Assembly (NCBI GenBank): GCA_023456995.1
Contig: JAEWNU010000100.1
Coordinates: forward strand, 1 to 7,199
DNA: 7,199 nt
Origin: Bacillota bacterium
GTDB taxonomy: Bacteria; Bacillota; Clostridia; Oscillospirales; Ruminococcaceae
Direction of reading: 5' to 3'
In this document: positions 1 through 6,656 of the stretch, piece by piece
How positions within the stretch are numbered: the first letter of the stretch is position 1
Layout: each line of letters starts with the position of its first letter
Notes under the pieces: generated by a model
The model's input: the letters and a program-made list of their open reading frames with translations, nothing else
Databases searched by the model: none
What the model was told of the DNA's origin: nothing
Program-made: the position numbers and the translations under genes

Positions 1-4
1 AAAA

Positions 5-49
5 AGGTCGAAAACTTTTTATTTTTACCCGTGACCATTATTTCGACCT
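5..49 (-). terminator. possible weak terminator overlapping the permease stop
   Basis: A perfect 9-bp inverted repeat pairs AGGTCGAAA (5-13) with TTTCGACCT (41-49). On the minus strand the stem is followed by at least five T (positions 5-1, partly shared with the stem) at the window edge. The 27-nt loop is large for an intrinsic terminator, and one arm lies inside the last codons of the permease (stop at 38-40). It could terminate the transcript, attenuate expression of a downstream gene, or be a chance repeat. The sequence left of position 1 is needed to decide. Confidence 0.35.
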
Positions 50-991
50 CCCGTCGTCATCACCGTAGTAGACCCAATATTTCTGGCTCATAAAAGCCAC
101 CGCGGACAATAGCATGACGATGATAAACAACACCCACGCCATAGCGCTGGCCATACCCATATGATAGGTTCTGAAAGCGTTGTTATAGATCAACAGTGAA
201 ATCAGGGTTGTGGAATTGAGCGGGCCGCCTCTTGTTATAATATAGGGGCCGTTAAATTCCTGAAAAGCCTGAACAAGCTGGGTGATGAGGTTATAAAAGA
301 TCACAGGAGTAATCATCGGAATCGTAATAGAGGTAAACTGTTTCCAGGAGCTGGCGCCGTCGATGGTTGCCGCCTCGTAAAGATCCTGCGGGATGCCTTT
401 GAGTGCCGCTAGGAACACCACCATGGCCGAGCCAAACTGCCACACGCGCAAGAATGAAATCACCAACAGCGCATAAGTGGGGTCGGTCAGCCAGCTGGGA
501 CCCGCAATACCGAATACGTCCAACAGTGCGTTGATCAGTCCGTCATCGCGAAACAGCGACTTCCACAAAACTGCAATGGCCACAGAGCCGCCCAGAATAG
601 ATGGGATGTAGTATGCAGTACGGAAGGCATTGACAAATTTAATTTTAAAATTAAGAATATATGCGATAAACAGGGCCGCTGCCAGCTTCAACGGCACGGT
701 GATAAATGCATATTTAACAGTAACCATTAAGGTCGCACGGGTATCCTCATCCACAAAAATTTTGATATAGTTCATAAATCCCCACTTGGAGATTCCGTTG
801 AACAGATGATAGTTCGAAAAACTATATACTAAAGAGGACAGCATAGGGTAGAGCTTGAATACCACGAAGCCGATAATCCATGGAATCAAAAAGATCCAGC
901 CCATATAGTTGCGTTCCAGCTTGCCACGCTTTTTTTTGCGCTCATTCTCCAGCTTGCGCAAATCGGCAGTCGAGCGGGTGAAATTAGCCAT
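38..991 (-). CDS. CUT1-family carbohydrate ABC transporter permease (MalF/UgpA/MsmF type)
   Basis: This is one membrane subunit of a sugar or oligosaccharide importer, forming half of the pore and docking the ATPase in the cytoplasm. The 317-residue protein has a basic, charged N-terminus (residues 1-28), then hydrophobic segments from about residue 30 to 300, consistent with six membrane spans. The cytoplasmic coupling loop (EAA motif) is clear at about residues 206-228: EAATIDGA, then a conserved G/I-P pattern ending IPMITP. RGGP at 254-257 and the GWIFLIPW start of the first span are typical of MalF-type subunits. The ATG at 989-991 follows an AGAGGTG ribosome binding site (1002-1008) with a 10-nt gap. 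It lies 92 bp downstream of the binding-protein stop, so the two probably form an operon. A MalG-type partner would be needed and is not in the window. Family assignment is firm; the substrate is unknown. Confidence 0.95.
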   Translation of the reverse strand: MANFTRSTADLRKLENERKKKRGKLERNYMGWIFLIPWIIGFVVFKLYPMLSSLVYSFSNYHLFNGISKWGFMNYIKIFVDEDTRATLMVTVKYAFITVPLKLAAALFIAYILNFKIKFVNAFRTAYYIPSILGGSVAIAVLWKSLFRDDGLINALLDVFGIAGPSWLTDPTYALLVISFLRVWQFGSAMVVFLAALKGIPQDLYEAATIDGASSWKQFTSITIPMITPVIFYNLITQLVQAFQEFNGPYIITRGGPLNSTTLISLLIYNNAFRTYHMGMASAMAWVLFIIVMLLSAVAFMSQKYWVYYGDDDGRSK

Positions 992-1020
992 ATATTTCTC
1001 ACACCTCTACCGTTTATTTA

Positions 1021-1055
1021 CATGCGCCGCCCGCACCGAGTGCGGGCGGCGCATG
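1021..1055 (-). other. GC-rich intercistronic hairpin between binding protein and permease
   Basis: A perfect 15-bp inverted repeat lies in the gap between the two ABC genes: CATGCGCCGCCCGCA (1021-1035) and its complement (1041-1055), with a 5-nt spacer whose outer C/G can add a sixteenth pair. On the minus strand the next bases are TAAATAAACGG, so there is no U-run, and none follows on the plus strand either. It is therefore unlikely to be an ordinary Rho-independent terminator. Its place directly after a binding-protein gene matches known stabilising or processing hairpins, such as the repeats between malE and malF in enterobacteria, which keep the upstream mRNA abundant relative to permease mRNA. 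The role is inferred; the structure is seen. Confidence 0.75.
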
Positions 1056-1083
1056 CGCTTATCCATAGTAATTTGTTGTATTA

Positions 1084-2433
1084 TTAGCCAGCCATTCCTT
1101 CGGTAATGCCTTTAACAAATTCGGCAGCACCGGCGGCAGAATCAATCTGGCCATAGCTGACCTTTGCCATCACCTGGAAATATAAGCCGTCTGGGTCGCT
1201 CTTGAAGGTATTGCTTTCAAACTTGGGGTCAAGCCCGAATTGGGCATACTTTGTAACCTTGGTGTTGGCCTCCGAGACCACAGGGTCAATGAGATTTTTG
1301 TTGCTGCAGATCTTAAACGCAGCGGCGGAAGCAGGAATGCCGCGCTCACTTGCCATGATAGAAACACCGGCTTCATCATTGAGCAGGTATTGGATCAGAA
1401 GCGCAGCCTCCTTCGGATTCTTGCAGGTCTTAGCGATGGCAAAGCCCATGGAAATCTTAGTGAATCCCCCCTGATATTTGCCGATATCAGTGAAGTAATC
1501 TCCAACGACGATCTTAGAGCCATTGGCAGCCTTGATGAATTTACTGGCGGAAGAGTCCCACTCAAAAATGCCCGCATAATGGCCGTCAATCCAGCTCTGG
1601 TTCTTGTCAAGTGAATCGGCGCCGTCGCCGTCAAGTTTCTTCTGGGTAGGGATAACGTGGCTGGCTTCCAGTTCAAGCAGGAAGTCAAGACCATCCTTGA
1701 TCTCTGCCTCGGTGTAATTGAGTTTGCCATTATCCACCCAGTTTTTGCCGTACTTACTTTCAAGGTAGTACACCATGAAAACCATACGGTCATATTCGTT
1801 CATAGCCAGCGGATAATAGTCGTTGCCCAACTTGGTTTTAAATGCTTCGCCGGCAGCCTTCAGATCTTTAACGGTGGTGGGGATCGCTACACCGGCCTTC
1901 TCAAAGGTGGTGCTGTTCCAGTAGAATACACGACCGGTTAGCGCGACGGGAATCGCCTGAAGGTTGTCGCCCACCGAGCACTGCGCCAGCGCATCCTTAT
2001 TCCACTGGGTTAAATCCAGTATATCGGAAACATCCTTCAAGTTCAAGAAGCGGCTGCCGTCTCCGCTATAAGATGTAATCCAGTTCCAGTTGATCTGCAT
2101 CACGTCGGGTGCGGTATTACTCATCAGCTGGGTGGAAACATTTTCTTCCCAGCCGGTCCAAGCACCAAATTCGGTCTTGACAGTTATGTAAGGATACTGT
2201 TTCATAAAAGCGTCTACAGCGGCCTGTGTTGCGTTGTGACGGGATTCTCCACCCCACCAGGACAGGCGCAGGGTAACAGGTTCAGGCGTACTGCTCGCGG
2301 TACTGGCACTTTCGCTGGGAGCCGCTGGGGCGCTTGCGCTGGCAGGCGCTGTGCTGCCTCCTCCGCAGGCAGCCAAACTCAACACCATCGCGGCGGTCAA
2401 AAACATTGCGGAAAAACGTTTTACCATTTTCAT
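1084..2433 (-). CDS. extracellular sugar-binding lipoprotein of a CUT1 ABC importer
   Basis: This 449-residue substrate-binding protein captures a sugar or oligosaccharide outside the cell and delivers it to the permease. The N-terminus is a lipoprotein signal: basic MKMVKR, a hydrophobic core, then lipobox L20-A-A-C23, so C23 should be lipidated and anchor the protein to the membrane. Residues 24-51 form a low-complexity Ala/Ser/Pro/Thr linker. The folded domain starts near residue 53 (VTLRLSWWGG) and fits the family-1 solute-binding fold (COG1653). Trp residues at 59, 60, 92, 95, 116 and 118 could stack on sugar rings. The ATG at 2431-2433 is preceded by AGGAGA (2441-2446) with a 7-nt gap, a strong site. 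Two stop codons stand in tandem (1081-1086). It leads the minus-strand operon with the permease; the specific ligand cannot be read from sequence. Confidence 0.95.
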   Translation of the reverse strand: MKMVKRFSAMFLTAAMVLSLAACGGGSTAPASASAPAAPSESASTASSTPEPVTLRLSWWGGESRHNATQAAVDAFMKQYPYITVKTEFGAWTGWEENVSTQLMSNTAPDVMQINWNWITSYSGDGSRFLNLKDVSDILDLTQWNKDALAQCSVGDNLQAIPVALTGRVFYWNSTTFEKAGVAIPTTVKDLKAAGEAFKTKLGNDYYPLAMNEYDRMVFMVYYLESKYGKNWVDNGKLNYTEAEIKDGLDFLLELEASHVIPTQKKLDGDGADSLDKNQSWIDGHYAGIFEWDSSASKFIKAANGSKIVVGDYFTDIGKYQGGFTKISMGFAIAKTCKNPKEAALLIQYLLNDEAGVSIMASERGIPASAAAFKICSNKNLIDPVVSEANTKVTKYAQFGLDPKFESNTFKSDPDGLYFQVMAKVSYGQIDSAAGAAEFVKGITEGMAG

Positions 2434-2476
2434 GTCATTCTCTCCTTTTTTGTCTGATTCTTAAAAGTACCGAGGA

Positions 2477-2505
2477 ATAATACATTTGGGCAATCGTTTG
2501 ATTAA
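2477..2505 (-). promoter_or_regulatory. candidate promoter of the binding-protein gene
   Basis: Read on the minus strand, TATTAT (2477-2482, five of six matches to the -10 consensus) lies 17 nt from TTAATC (2500-2505, a weak three-of-six -35). Transcription would start near 2470, leaving a leader of about 35-40 nt with the AGGAGA site. The weak -35 would fit an activated or repressed promoter. A competing candidate farther upstream is TTGTTT (2580-2585), 17 nt, TAAAAT (2557-2562). Neither can be chosen without transcript mapping. Confidence 0.35.
2491..2500. promoter_or_regulatory. possible LacI-family core operator
   Basis: CAATCGTTTG matches CAAnCGnTTG, the symmetric core with a central CG common to many LacI/GalR-family operators. 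It falls almost entirely in the spacer of the candidate binding-protein promoter, where a bound repressor would block it. The symmetry does not extend beyond the 10-bp core, so the site is short and could be chance. No LacI-family gene lies in the window. Confidence 0.25.
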
Positions 2506-2631
2506 GCAGTATGCGTGCTTTGGGCGTGCCAGATATGTTCCGTTACCAGTCACTCTATTTTAAACATATTACAATGAAAAAACAAAGGGCTTTCGTTGTC
2601 AACTTGAATGAAAAACAAACATATCTTGCTC

Positions 2632-2656
2632 AATTACAATTCCATTAATTGTAATT
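2632..2656. repeat. perfect 10-bp inverted repeat, candidate operator
   Basis: AATTACAATT (2632-2641) and AATTGTAATT (2647-2656) are exact reverse complements separated by 5 bp, giving a 25-bp symmetric site in the middle of the divergent region. A dimeric regulator could bind here and act on both transcripts. All-A/T arms apart from one C/G make a strong RNA hairpin unlikely and a DNA-binding site more plausible. Further copies of the inner ATTGTAAT word occur nearby. Confidence 0.5.
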
Positions 2657-2876
2657 AAGTGAAAATGATAAATAAAATTCATTGCATATATCAAAGTCTA
2701 ACAATAGCCTAAAAATTAGTATTGTAATATTTAGACGATAAATTTATTAAAAAACCTTCTTATTTTAGCATGCAATTACAAAGCACGTTAAATCACTTCC
2801 AAAATAAACAAGTGCAAGATATTTTATCTTTTTTAGTTATAAGTTAAATATATTTTGTTTTGTTTTTGCTTTTCTA

Positions 2877-2909
2877 TTGACTTATGAGCACCAGTTATTC
2901 TAGTATAAT
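2877..2909 (+). promoter_or_regulatory. candidate promoter of the ATPase gene
   Basis: A perfect TATAAT lies at 2904-2909. The best -35-like word, TTGACT (2877-2882), is 21 nt away, longer than the usual 16-18. At standard distance (16 nt) there is only TTATGA (2882-2887, three of six). Transcription from this -10 would start near 2916 and give a leader of about 100 nt before the ATPase start. The -10 is convincing; the -35 is uncertain. Confidence 0.5.
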
Positions 2910-2921
2910 TCTTGTAATAGA

Positions 2922-2983
2922 TGGCGTCAAATTCAGGTATCGGAAAAGACAAGCCATGCCCTTTCATAATATTTGATGTGCCA
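2922..2983 (+). other. possible stem in the ATPase mRNA leader
   Basis: Just after the predicted start of transcription, GGCGTCAAAT (2923-2932) can pair with ATTTGATG plus GCC (2971-2982). This gives about eight pairs (one G-U), then a 2-nt bulge (2979-2980) and three more pairs (T2922-A2983, G2923-C2982, G2924-C2981). The 38-nt loop can form a further small GGTAT/ATGCC helix (2936-2940 with 2956-2960). It does not reach the ribosome binding site at about 2997-3005. I recognise no known riboswitch class. Confidence 0.25.
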
Positions 2984-3016
2984 ACTTAATGCTTACAGAG
3001 GGGTGTTTAAAACGCG

Positions 3017-4165
3017 ATGGCAAAAATCTCATTGAGAAACATCCGAAAAGTATATCCAGGCGGAGTCGAGGTTGTCCCCAATTTGGATCTTGAAATCCAA
3101 GATAAGGAATTCATCATTCTTGTGGGACCATCCGGCTGTGGGAAATCCACAACCCTGCGTATGATTGCAGGGCTTGAGGAGATTACAGACGGAGAACTGT
3201 ACATAGGCGGGCGCCTAATGAACGATGTCGCGCCAAAGGATCGGGACATCGCCATGGTGTTCCAAAACTATGCCCTGTATCCTCACATGAATATTTATAA
3301 GAATATGGCTTTCGGCCTAATTCAGCGCAAAGTTCCCAAGGATGAGATTGATAACAAAGTGCGGGAAACTGCAAAAATGCTCGATCTTGAGCATCTGCTA
3401 GAACGCAAACCCAAAGCGCTTTCCGGTGGCCAGCGCCAGCGCGTCGCCCTAGGCCGCGCGCTCGTTCGCAACCCTTCAGTCTTTCTACTTGATGAGCCCC
3501 TTTCCAATTTGGACGCCAAGCTGAGAACGCAGATGCGCACGGAAATCACCAAGCTCCACAAGGAACTGGGCACTACTTTTGTCTATGTCACGCATGACCA
3601 GACCGAAGCCATGACCATGGGCGACCGAATTGTCGTGATGAAAGACGGCATTATCCAGCAGGTGGATAAGCCACAGACCCTTTATGATAAACCCGCCAAC
3701 CTTTTTGTCGCCGGATTTATCGGATCACCACAGATGAACTTTATCGACGCCGTTATAAAGAAAACTGAAATCGGCTTCGCTGTTACTTTTGATAATATTG
3801 TTCTTCCCCTCCCTGAGACTAAGCTGATTCAGATGGACACCACCCAGCTGGACGGCAAAGCCGTTGTTCTGGGTATCCGACCGGAAAACATCCACTGCGA
3901 TCCGGTACATATTCAAGCTGCCATGGGTAAAACCCTTCCTGTGACGGTGGAATTGTCCGAATTAATGGGTGTGGAAGTCTATATTTACGCCGTGTATGGC
4001 AAAAATAAATTGCCAATTACGATCCGGGCCTCCGCAAAGCTGAATGCAGCGCAAAACCAGAATATAGATCTGATGATTGACATGCATGAAATCCACCTTT
4101 TTGACAAACAAACAGGGTTAACTCTATTTCCGCAATCTAATGAAACCCTCCTTCCTTCTTATTGA
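3017..4165 (+). CDS. CUT1 sugar ABC importer ATP-binding protein (MalK/MsmX/UgpC type)
   Basis: This 382-residue cytoplasmic ATPase works as a dimer on the inner face of the permeases and powers sugar import by ATP hydrolysis. All catalytic motifs are intact: Walker [10 protein letters not shown] (37-45), Q-loop Gln83, signature LSGGQ (135-139), Walker B VFLLDE (155-160) and switch His193 (VTHD). After IGSPQMNF (236-243) comes a C-terminal OB/TOBE regulatory domain of MalK type, reaching the family-typical end ([12 protein letters not shown]). Length is normal for the family. The ATG at 3017-3019 follows AGAGGGGTG (2997-3005), spaced about 11 nt. It is divergent from the binding-protein/permease genes, so it is probably their ATPase. 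MsmX-like ATPases in Firmicutes often serve several importers, so it may be shared. Specific naming as ugpC or msmX is not possible from sequence alone. Confidence 0.95.
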   Translation: MAKISLRNIRKVYPGGVEVVPNLDLEIQDKEFIILVGPSGCGKSTTLRMIAGLEEITDGELYIGGRLMNDVAPKDRDIAMVFQNYALYPHMNIYKNMAFGLIQRKVPKDEIDNKVRETAKMLDLEHLLERKPKALSGGQRQRVALGRALVRNPSVFLLDEPLSNLDAKLRTQMRTEITKLHKELGTTFVYVTHDQTEAMTMGDRIVVMKDGIIQQVDKPQTLYDKPANLFVAGFIGSPQMNFIDAVIKKTEIGFAVTFDNIVLPLPETKLIQMDTTQLDGKAVVLGIRPENIHCDPVHIQAAMGKTLPVTVELSELMGVEVYIYAVYGKNKLPITIRASAKLNAAQNQNIDLMIDMHEIHLFDKQTGLTLFPQSNETLLPSY

Positions 4166-4180
4166 TAATAGCAGGTTATT

Positions 4181-4220
4181 GAAAAACCCGATTTGCGCTT
4201 TTGCGCAAACCGGGTTTTTC
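4181..4220. terminator. bidirectional Rho-independent terminator between ATPase and chemoreceptor
   Basis: A long hairpin pairs 4181-4198 with 4203-4220 across a TTTT loop, with one A/C mismatch (4191/4210) in 18 positions. The outer arm is GAAAAACCCG paired with CGGGTTTTTC, so each strand shows GC-rich pairs followed by a run of T. It sits 15 bp after the ATPase stop and 58 bp after the chemoreceptor stop on the other strand, so it can end both convergent transcripts. Confidence 0.85.
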
Positions 4221-4278
4221 AGCGTAAATTAGGAACCTTTAGTCGCCTATCAGGCATCCCAAACTCATTTGAACATCA

Positions 4279-6282
4279 TTAATATTTACTATCAATGCTT
4301 TCAAAATCCTGCTGATAATCAGTTTGGTTATCAAAATTCAGTTCATCTTTTTCGCCCGATAATGTAAATCTGGCTACAAGTGCTTTCATCGTCTGAGCTT
4401 GTCCAGAAAGTTCTTCGCTTGCAGCGGCACTTTCTTCTGCTGTTGCTGAATTGGTTTGAACTACAGAAGAAATTTGATCAATGCCCAATGTTACCTGGTT
4501 AATGGCATTAGATTGTTGACTGGATGCGTGAGATATTTGTTCTACTGTATCTGTGACAGCCTTTATATTTTCTACGACCTGATAAAGAGATTGTGCTGTT
4601 GCATCTGCAATCTTTGTGCCCTTATCTACTAGATTTATAGAATTTTCAATCAATACAGTCGTATTTTTCGCTGCTTCCGCACTTTTACTTGCCAAATTTC
4701 TAACTTCATCTGCAACCACAGCAAAACCTTTACCGGCCTCACCAGCGCGAGCCGCTTCAACCGCCGCGTTCAGTGCAAGAATATTTGTTTGAAAAGCGAT
4801 GTCGTCAATTGTCTTGATAATTTTTTCGATCTGATTAGATGAATCACTAATTTGCGACATTGCCTCCAACATTTCACTCATATGTTGGTTGCTTATGGTC
4901 ACTTCGGAACTGACCATGCTTACATTTTCACTTGCGTGAGCAGCGTTATCCGAGTTTTTCTTTACCCGTTCGGATATTTCAGTAATGGTTGCCGCCAGCT
5001 CTTCTATCGAACTGGCCTGCTCAGTGGCACCCTGAGCTAATGCCTGCGAGCTGTTGGATACTTGAGCAGAACTATTTGAAACCTGTTCTGCAGCTTGGTT
5101 AATATCTGATAAAACAGAATTAAGTGATGTTGTAATGTTAAAAAGGGACTCCTTAATTGGAGCAAAATCGCCTTCAAAATTCCCTTGAATTTGCACAAGC
5201 ATGTTCCCTTGCGAAACTTCATGCAATGTATCAGTAATATCCGTAATATATTCACGCAGAGAATTGACGGTTTTATTGAGTGATGAGGCCAGAATACCGG
5301 TTTCGTCCTTGGAATTAACCACAACTGTATCCGAATGTAAATCGCCCATAGCAAGTTGCTCTAATCTGTGGCTGACAAGCGATATTGGGTTTGCAATAGA
5401 TTTTGACAGCATCAAAGAGAGCATAATACCAATCAGAATGCAAACGACAGACGACAAAAGCAACCCCAGTACGGTATAGTAAATCGAGGAGGTCATTTCT
5501 GCAATTGGGGCAACAATACCAAATGACCATCCGTCCGTACCTGGCAGCGGGGCATGATAACAAATTCGATCCCCTGTGCTATACGAATAAATTGTAATTC
5601 CACTCTGCGTCAAGTCGGCGTATTTATAAATTTCTGCGATCTTACGCTCATCAATTTTCTCAGGTGCAATATTACCGATGAGGACACCATCTTTGTTGAT
5701 AATGAAAGCACTGCCGGTTTTTCCCACAACAACATTTTGAATATAAGGGCTGTAAACATGCGCATCCAACGATGCCATCAAAACCCCTTTGAAGTTGCTA
5801 TTTGAAATTGGCGTGCAGGCAATGACACAAAAATTGCCATTGACATCATTTAATGGTTCAGAAAAATAAGTCTCACCAGCTAAAGCTCTTTTAAAATATT
5901 CTTGATCGGCAATATTTTTACCGTTTAATTCAGCGTTTTGGCTGACAATAGTTCCTGTATTTGTTACAAGACTTAAAGATTGATAACCGAAAGCATCCTT
6001 TTTCTGGTTTAACATGCTTGCAATCTGGTTTTCGTTAAGTCCAGGTTGGCTTATGGTATAAGAGGTTGCAATAGAGCTGAAGGTCGTTTTCATTTCGCTC
6101 AGACCATGTCCAATAGATTCTGTCAATATGTTCCCCATGGAGGTCAAATCGCTATTGACATTCTGAGTTAGACCATGATAACTAGATAGAATGCCGACAA
6201 CCAAGCTTAAAACAACCGTTAAACAGACAACAGCAACCGTGGACAAGATTAATTTGAACTTTAGAGATTTACACTTCTTCAT
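4279..6282 (-). CDS. methyl-accepting chemotaxis protein with dCache sensor
   Basis: This 667-residue transmembrane chemoreceptor would signal through CheA/CheW to the flagellar motor. In order: membrane span 1 (about 11-33); an extracellular dCache-type sensor (about 38-260, with DQEYFKRAL at 127-134 and the second-lobe [13 protein letters not shown] at 187-199); membrane span 2 (about 267-292); HAMP (about 293-346); a second HAMP-like segment (about 347-395); and a long coiled-coil signalling domain. The conserved hairpin tip is seen at about 497-538 ([19 protein letters not shown], then [13 protein letters not shown]). The C-terminus has no CheR-tethering pentapeptide of NWETF type. The RPWY-type amino-acid-binding motif is not evident in the sensor, so the ligand is unknown. 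The start ATG (6280-6282) follows AGGA (6294-6297) with an 11-nt gap. The gene is monocistronic by context and looks AT-richer than its neighbours. Confidence 0.95.
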   Translation of the reverse strand: MKKCKSLKFKLILSTVAVVCLTVVLSLVVGILSSYHGLTQNVNSDLTSMGNILTESIGHGLSEMKTTFSSIATSYTISQPGLNENQIASMLNQKKDAFGYQSLSLVTNTGTIVSQNAELNGKNIADQEYFKRALAGETYFSEPLNDVNGNFCVIACTPISNSNFKGVLMASLDAHVYSPYIQNVVVGKTGSAFIINKDGVLIGNIAPEKIDERKIAEIYKYADLTQSGITIYSYSTGDRICYHAPLPGTDGWSFGIVAPIAEMTSSIYYTVLGLLLSSVVCILIGIMLSLMLSKSIANPISLVSHRLEQLAMGDLHSDTVVVNSKDETGILASSLNKTVNSLREYITDITDTLHEVSQGNMLVQIQGNFEGDFAPIKESLFNITTSLNSVLSDINQAAEQVSNSSAQVSNSSQALAQGATEQASSIEELAATITEISERVKKNSDNAAHASENVSMVSSEVTISNQHMSEMLEAMSQISDSSNQIEKIIKTIDDIAFQTNILALNAAVEAARAGEAGKGFAVVADEVRNLASKSAEAAKNTTVLIENSINLVDKGTKIADATAQSLYQVVENIKAVTDTVEQISHASSQQSNAINQVTLGIDQISSVVQTNSATAEESAAASEELSGQAQTMKALVARFTLSGEKDELNFDNQTDYQQDFESIDSKY

Positions 6283-6556
6283 ATTTTTTGCTATCCTACT
6301 TTCAAAATTTGCGTTTAGAAACTATTACATATTATAACATAATTTATCATTTAAACCATAAAATATAACAATTTATTACTATAAAGAATATATAAAAATA
6401 TCAAATAAATTACCAATATTTATTTACACTGCTTACAAAAAAACCTAATCAACTGCAATATTGATAGTTTTTAATCTCAAATCTGTTATTGATGCACAAA
6501 TACTGCATTAAAATTATATAAAGATATTTAAGGCCTGACTTGCCCCTTGAGAGTAC
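6283..6556. other. AT-rich intergenic region upstream of the chemoreceptor gene
   Basis: This 274-bp stretch contains no credible open reading frame. It carries candidate promoter elements for the chemoreceptor on the minus strand and otherwise shows only AT-rich sequence with no clear repeat. I looked for a SigD-type flagellar promoter (TAAA with a downstream CCGATAT) on the minus strand and did not see one. Confidence 0.6.
6331..6339 (-). promoter_or_regulatory. candidate extended -10 promoter of the chemoreceptor gene
   Basis: On the minus strand TGTTATAAT (6331-6339) is a perfect extended -10 element (TGnTATAAT). The matching -35 position reads ATGGTT, which is poor, as is common for extended -10 promoters. 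A start near 6324 would give a leader of about 40 nt including the AGGA site. A second candidate is TTGATA (6399-6404), 15 nt, TATAGT (6378-6383), with a spacer shorter than ideal. Confidence 0.5.
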
Positions 6557-6591
6557 AAAAAAAGAGCGCCATTACCGAAGTAATGACGCTC
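6557..6591 (-). terminator. Rho-independent terminator of tsf
   Basis: On the minus strand a 12-bp stem GAGCGTCATTAC/GTAATGGCGCTC (one G-U pair) closes on a stable UUCG tetraloop (6576-6579) and is followed by seven T (6557-6563). It lies 65 bp after the tsf stop codon. This is a classic intrinsic terminator and marks the end of the tsf transcript before the chemoreceptor promoter region. Confidence 0.95.
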
Positions 6592-6656
6592 GTCATTCCC
6601 TTAACAAGTCCGTAAAAATACGCGGCTTTTAGGATAAAAAGTTTTGTTCGCTACAA

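Larger units (their letters stand above)
2434..3016. promoter_or_regulatory. divergent AT-rich control region between binding protein and ATPase
   Basis: This 583-bp stretch holds no convincing gene. It separates the divergent binding-protein and ATPase genes and is markedly AT-rich, especially at about 2600-2920, compared with the roughly 50% GC coding sequence on either side. Within it are candidate promoters for both directions, a 10-bp inverted repeat at 2632-2656, further copies of the same half-site, a LacI-like core site at 2491-2500, and a possible folded leader at 2922-2983. No regulator gene is present in the window to match these sites to. The region is long enough for independent control of the two transcripts. 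Confidence 0.75.

Noticed and set aside
909..1106. 65-codon plus-strand frame across the permease start and the intercistronic hairpin
   Set aside because: It is antisense to the permease start, contains the hairpin arms as Arg/Cys-rich codons, and has no domain or credible initiation signal.
1202..1941. Open frames on the plus strand and alternative minus frames inside the binding-protein gene
   Set aside because: They overlap a clearly conserved gene, have no matching ribosome binding sites or recognisable domains, and are explained as shadows of its codon use.
2411..2426. GGAAAAACGTTTTACC in the signal-peptide codons as a catabolite-response (cre) site
   Set aside because: Only the central part matches; the outer TG and CA positions of the cre consensus are wrong. 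The sequence is explained by the coding frame.
2597..2602. Perfect TTGACA on the minus strand as the -35 of the binding-protein promoter
   Set aside because: No acceptable -10 lies 16-18 nt downstream (only TTTCAT at 17). The next candidate, TGTAAT, is 23 nt away.
2921..2989. 22-codon ORF (MASNSGIGKD...) between the ATPase promoter and its start, as a possible leader peptide
   Set aside because: Its ATG would be only about 5 nt from the predicted transcription start and has no ribosome binding site. It overlaps the possible leader stem and shows no feature of a known attenuation peptide.
6582..6597. AATGACG-CT-CGTCATT palindrome overlapping the tsf terminator, as a possible antiterminator
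   Set aside because: The 2-nt loop is too tight for full pairing, and the 12-bp terminator stem with a UUCG loop would strongly outcompete it. Attenuation after the last gene of a transcript makes little sense.
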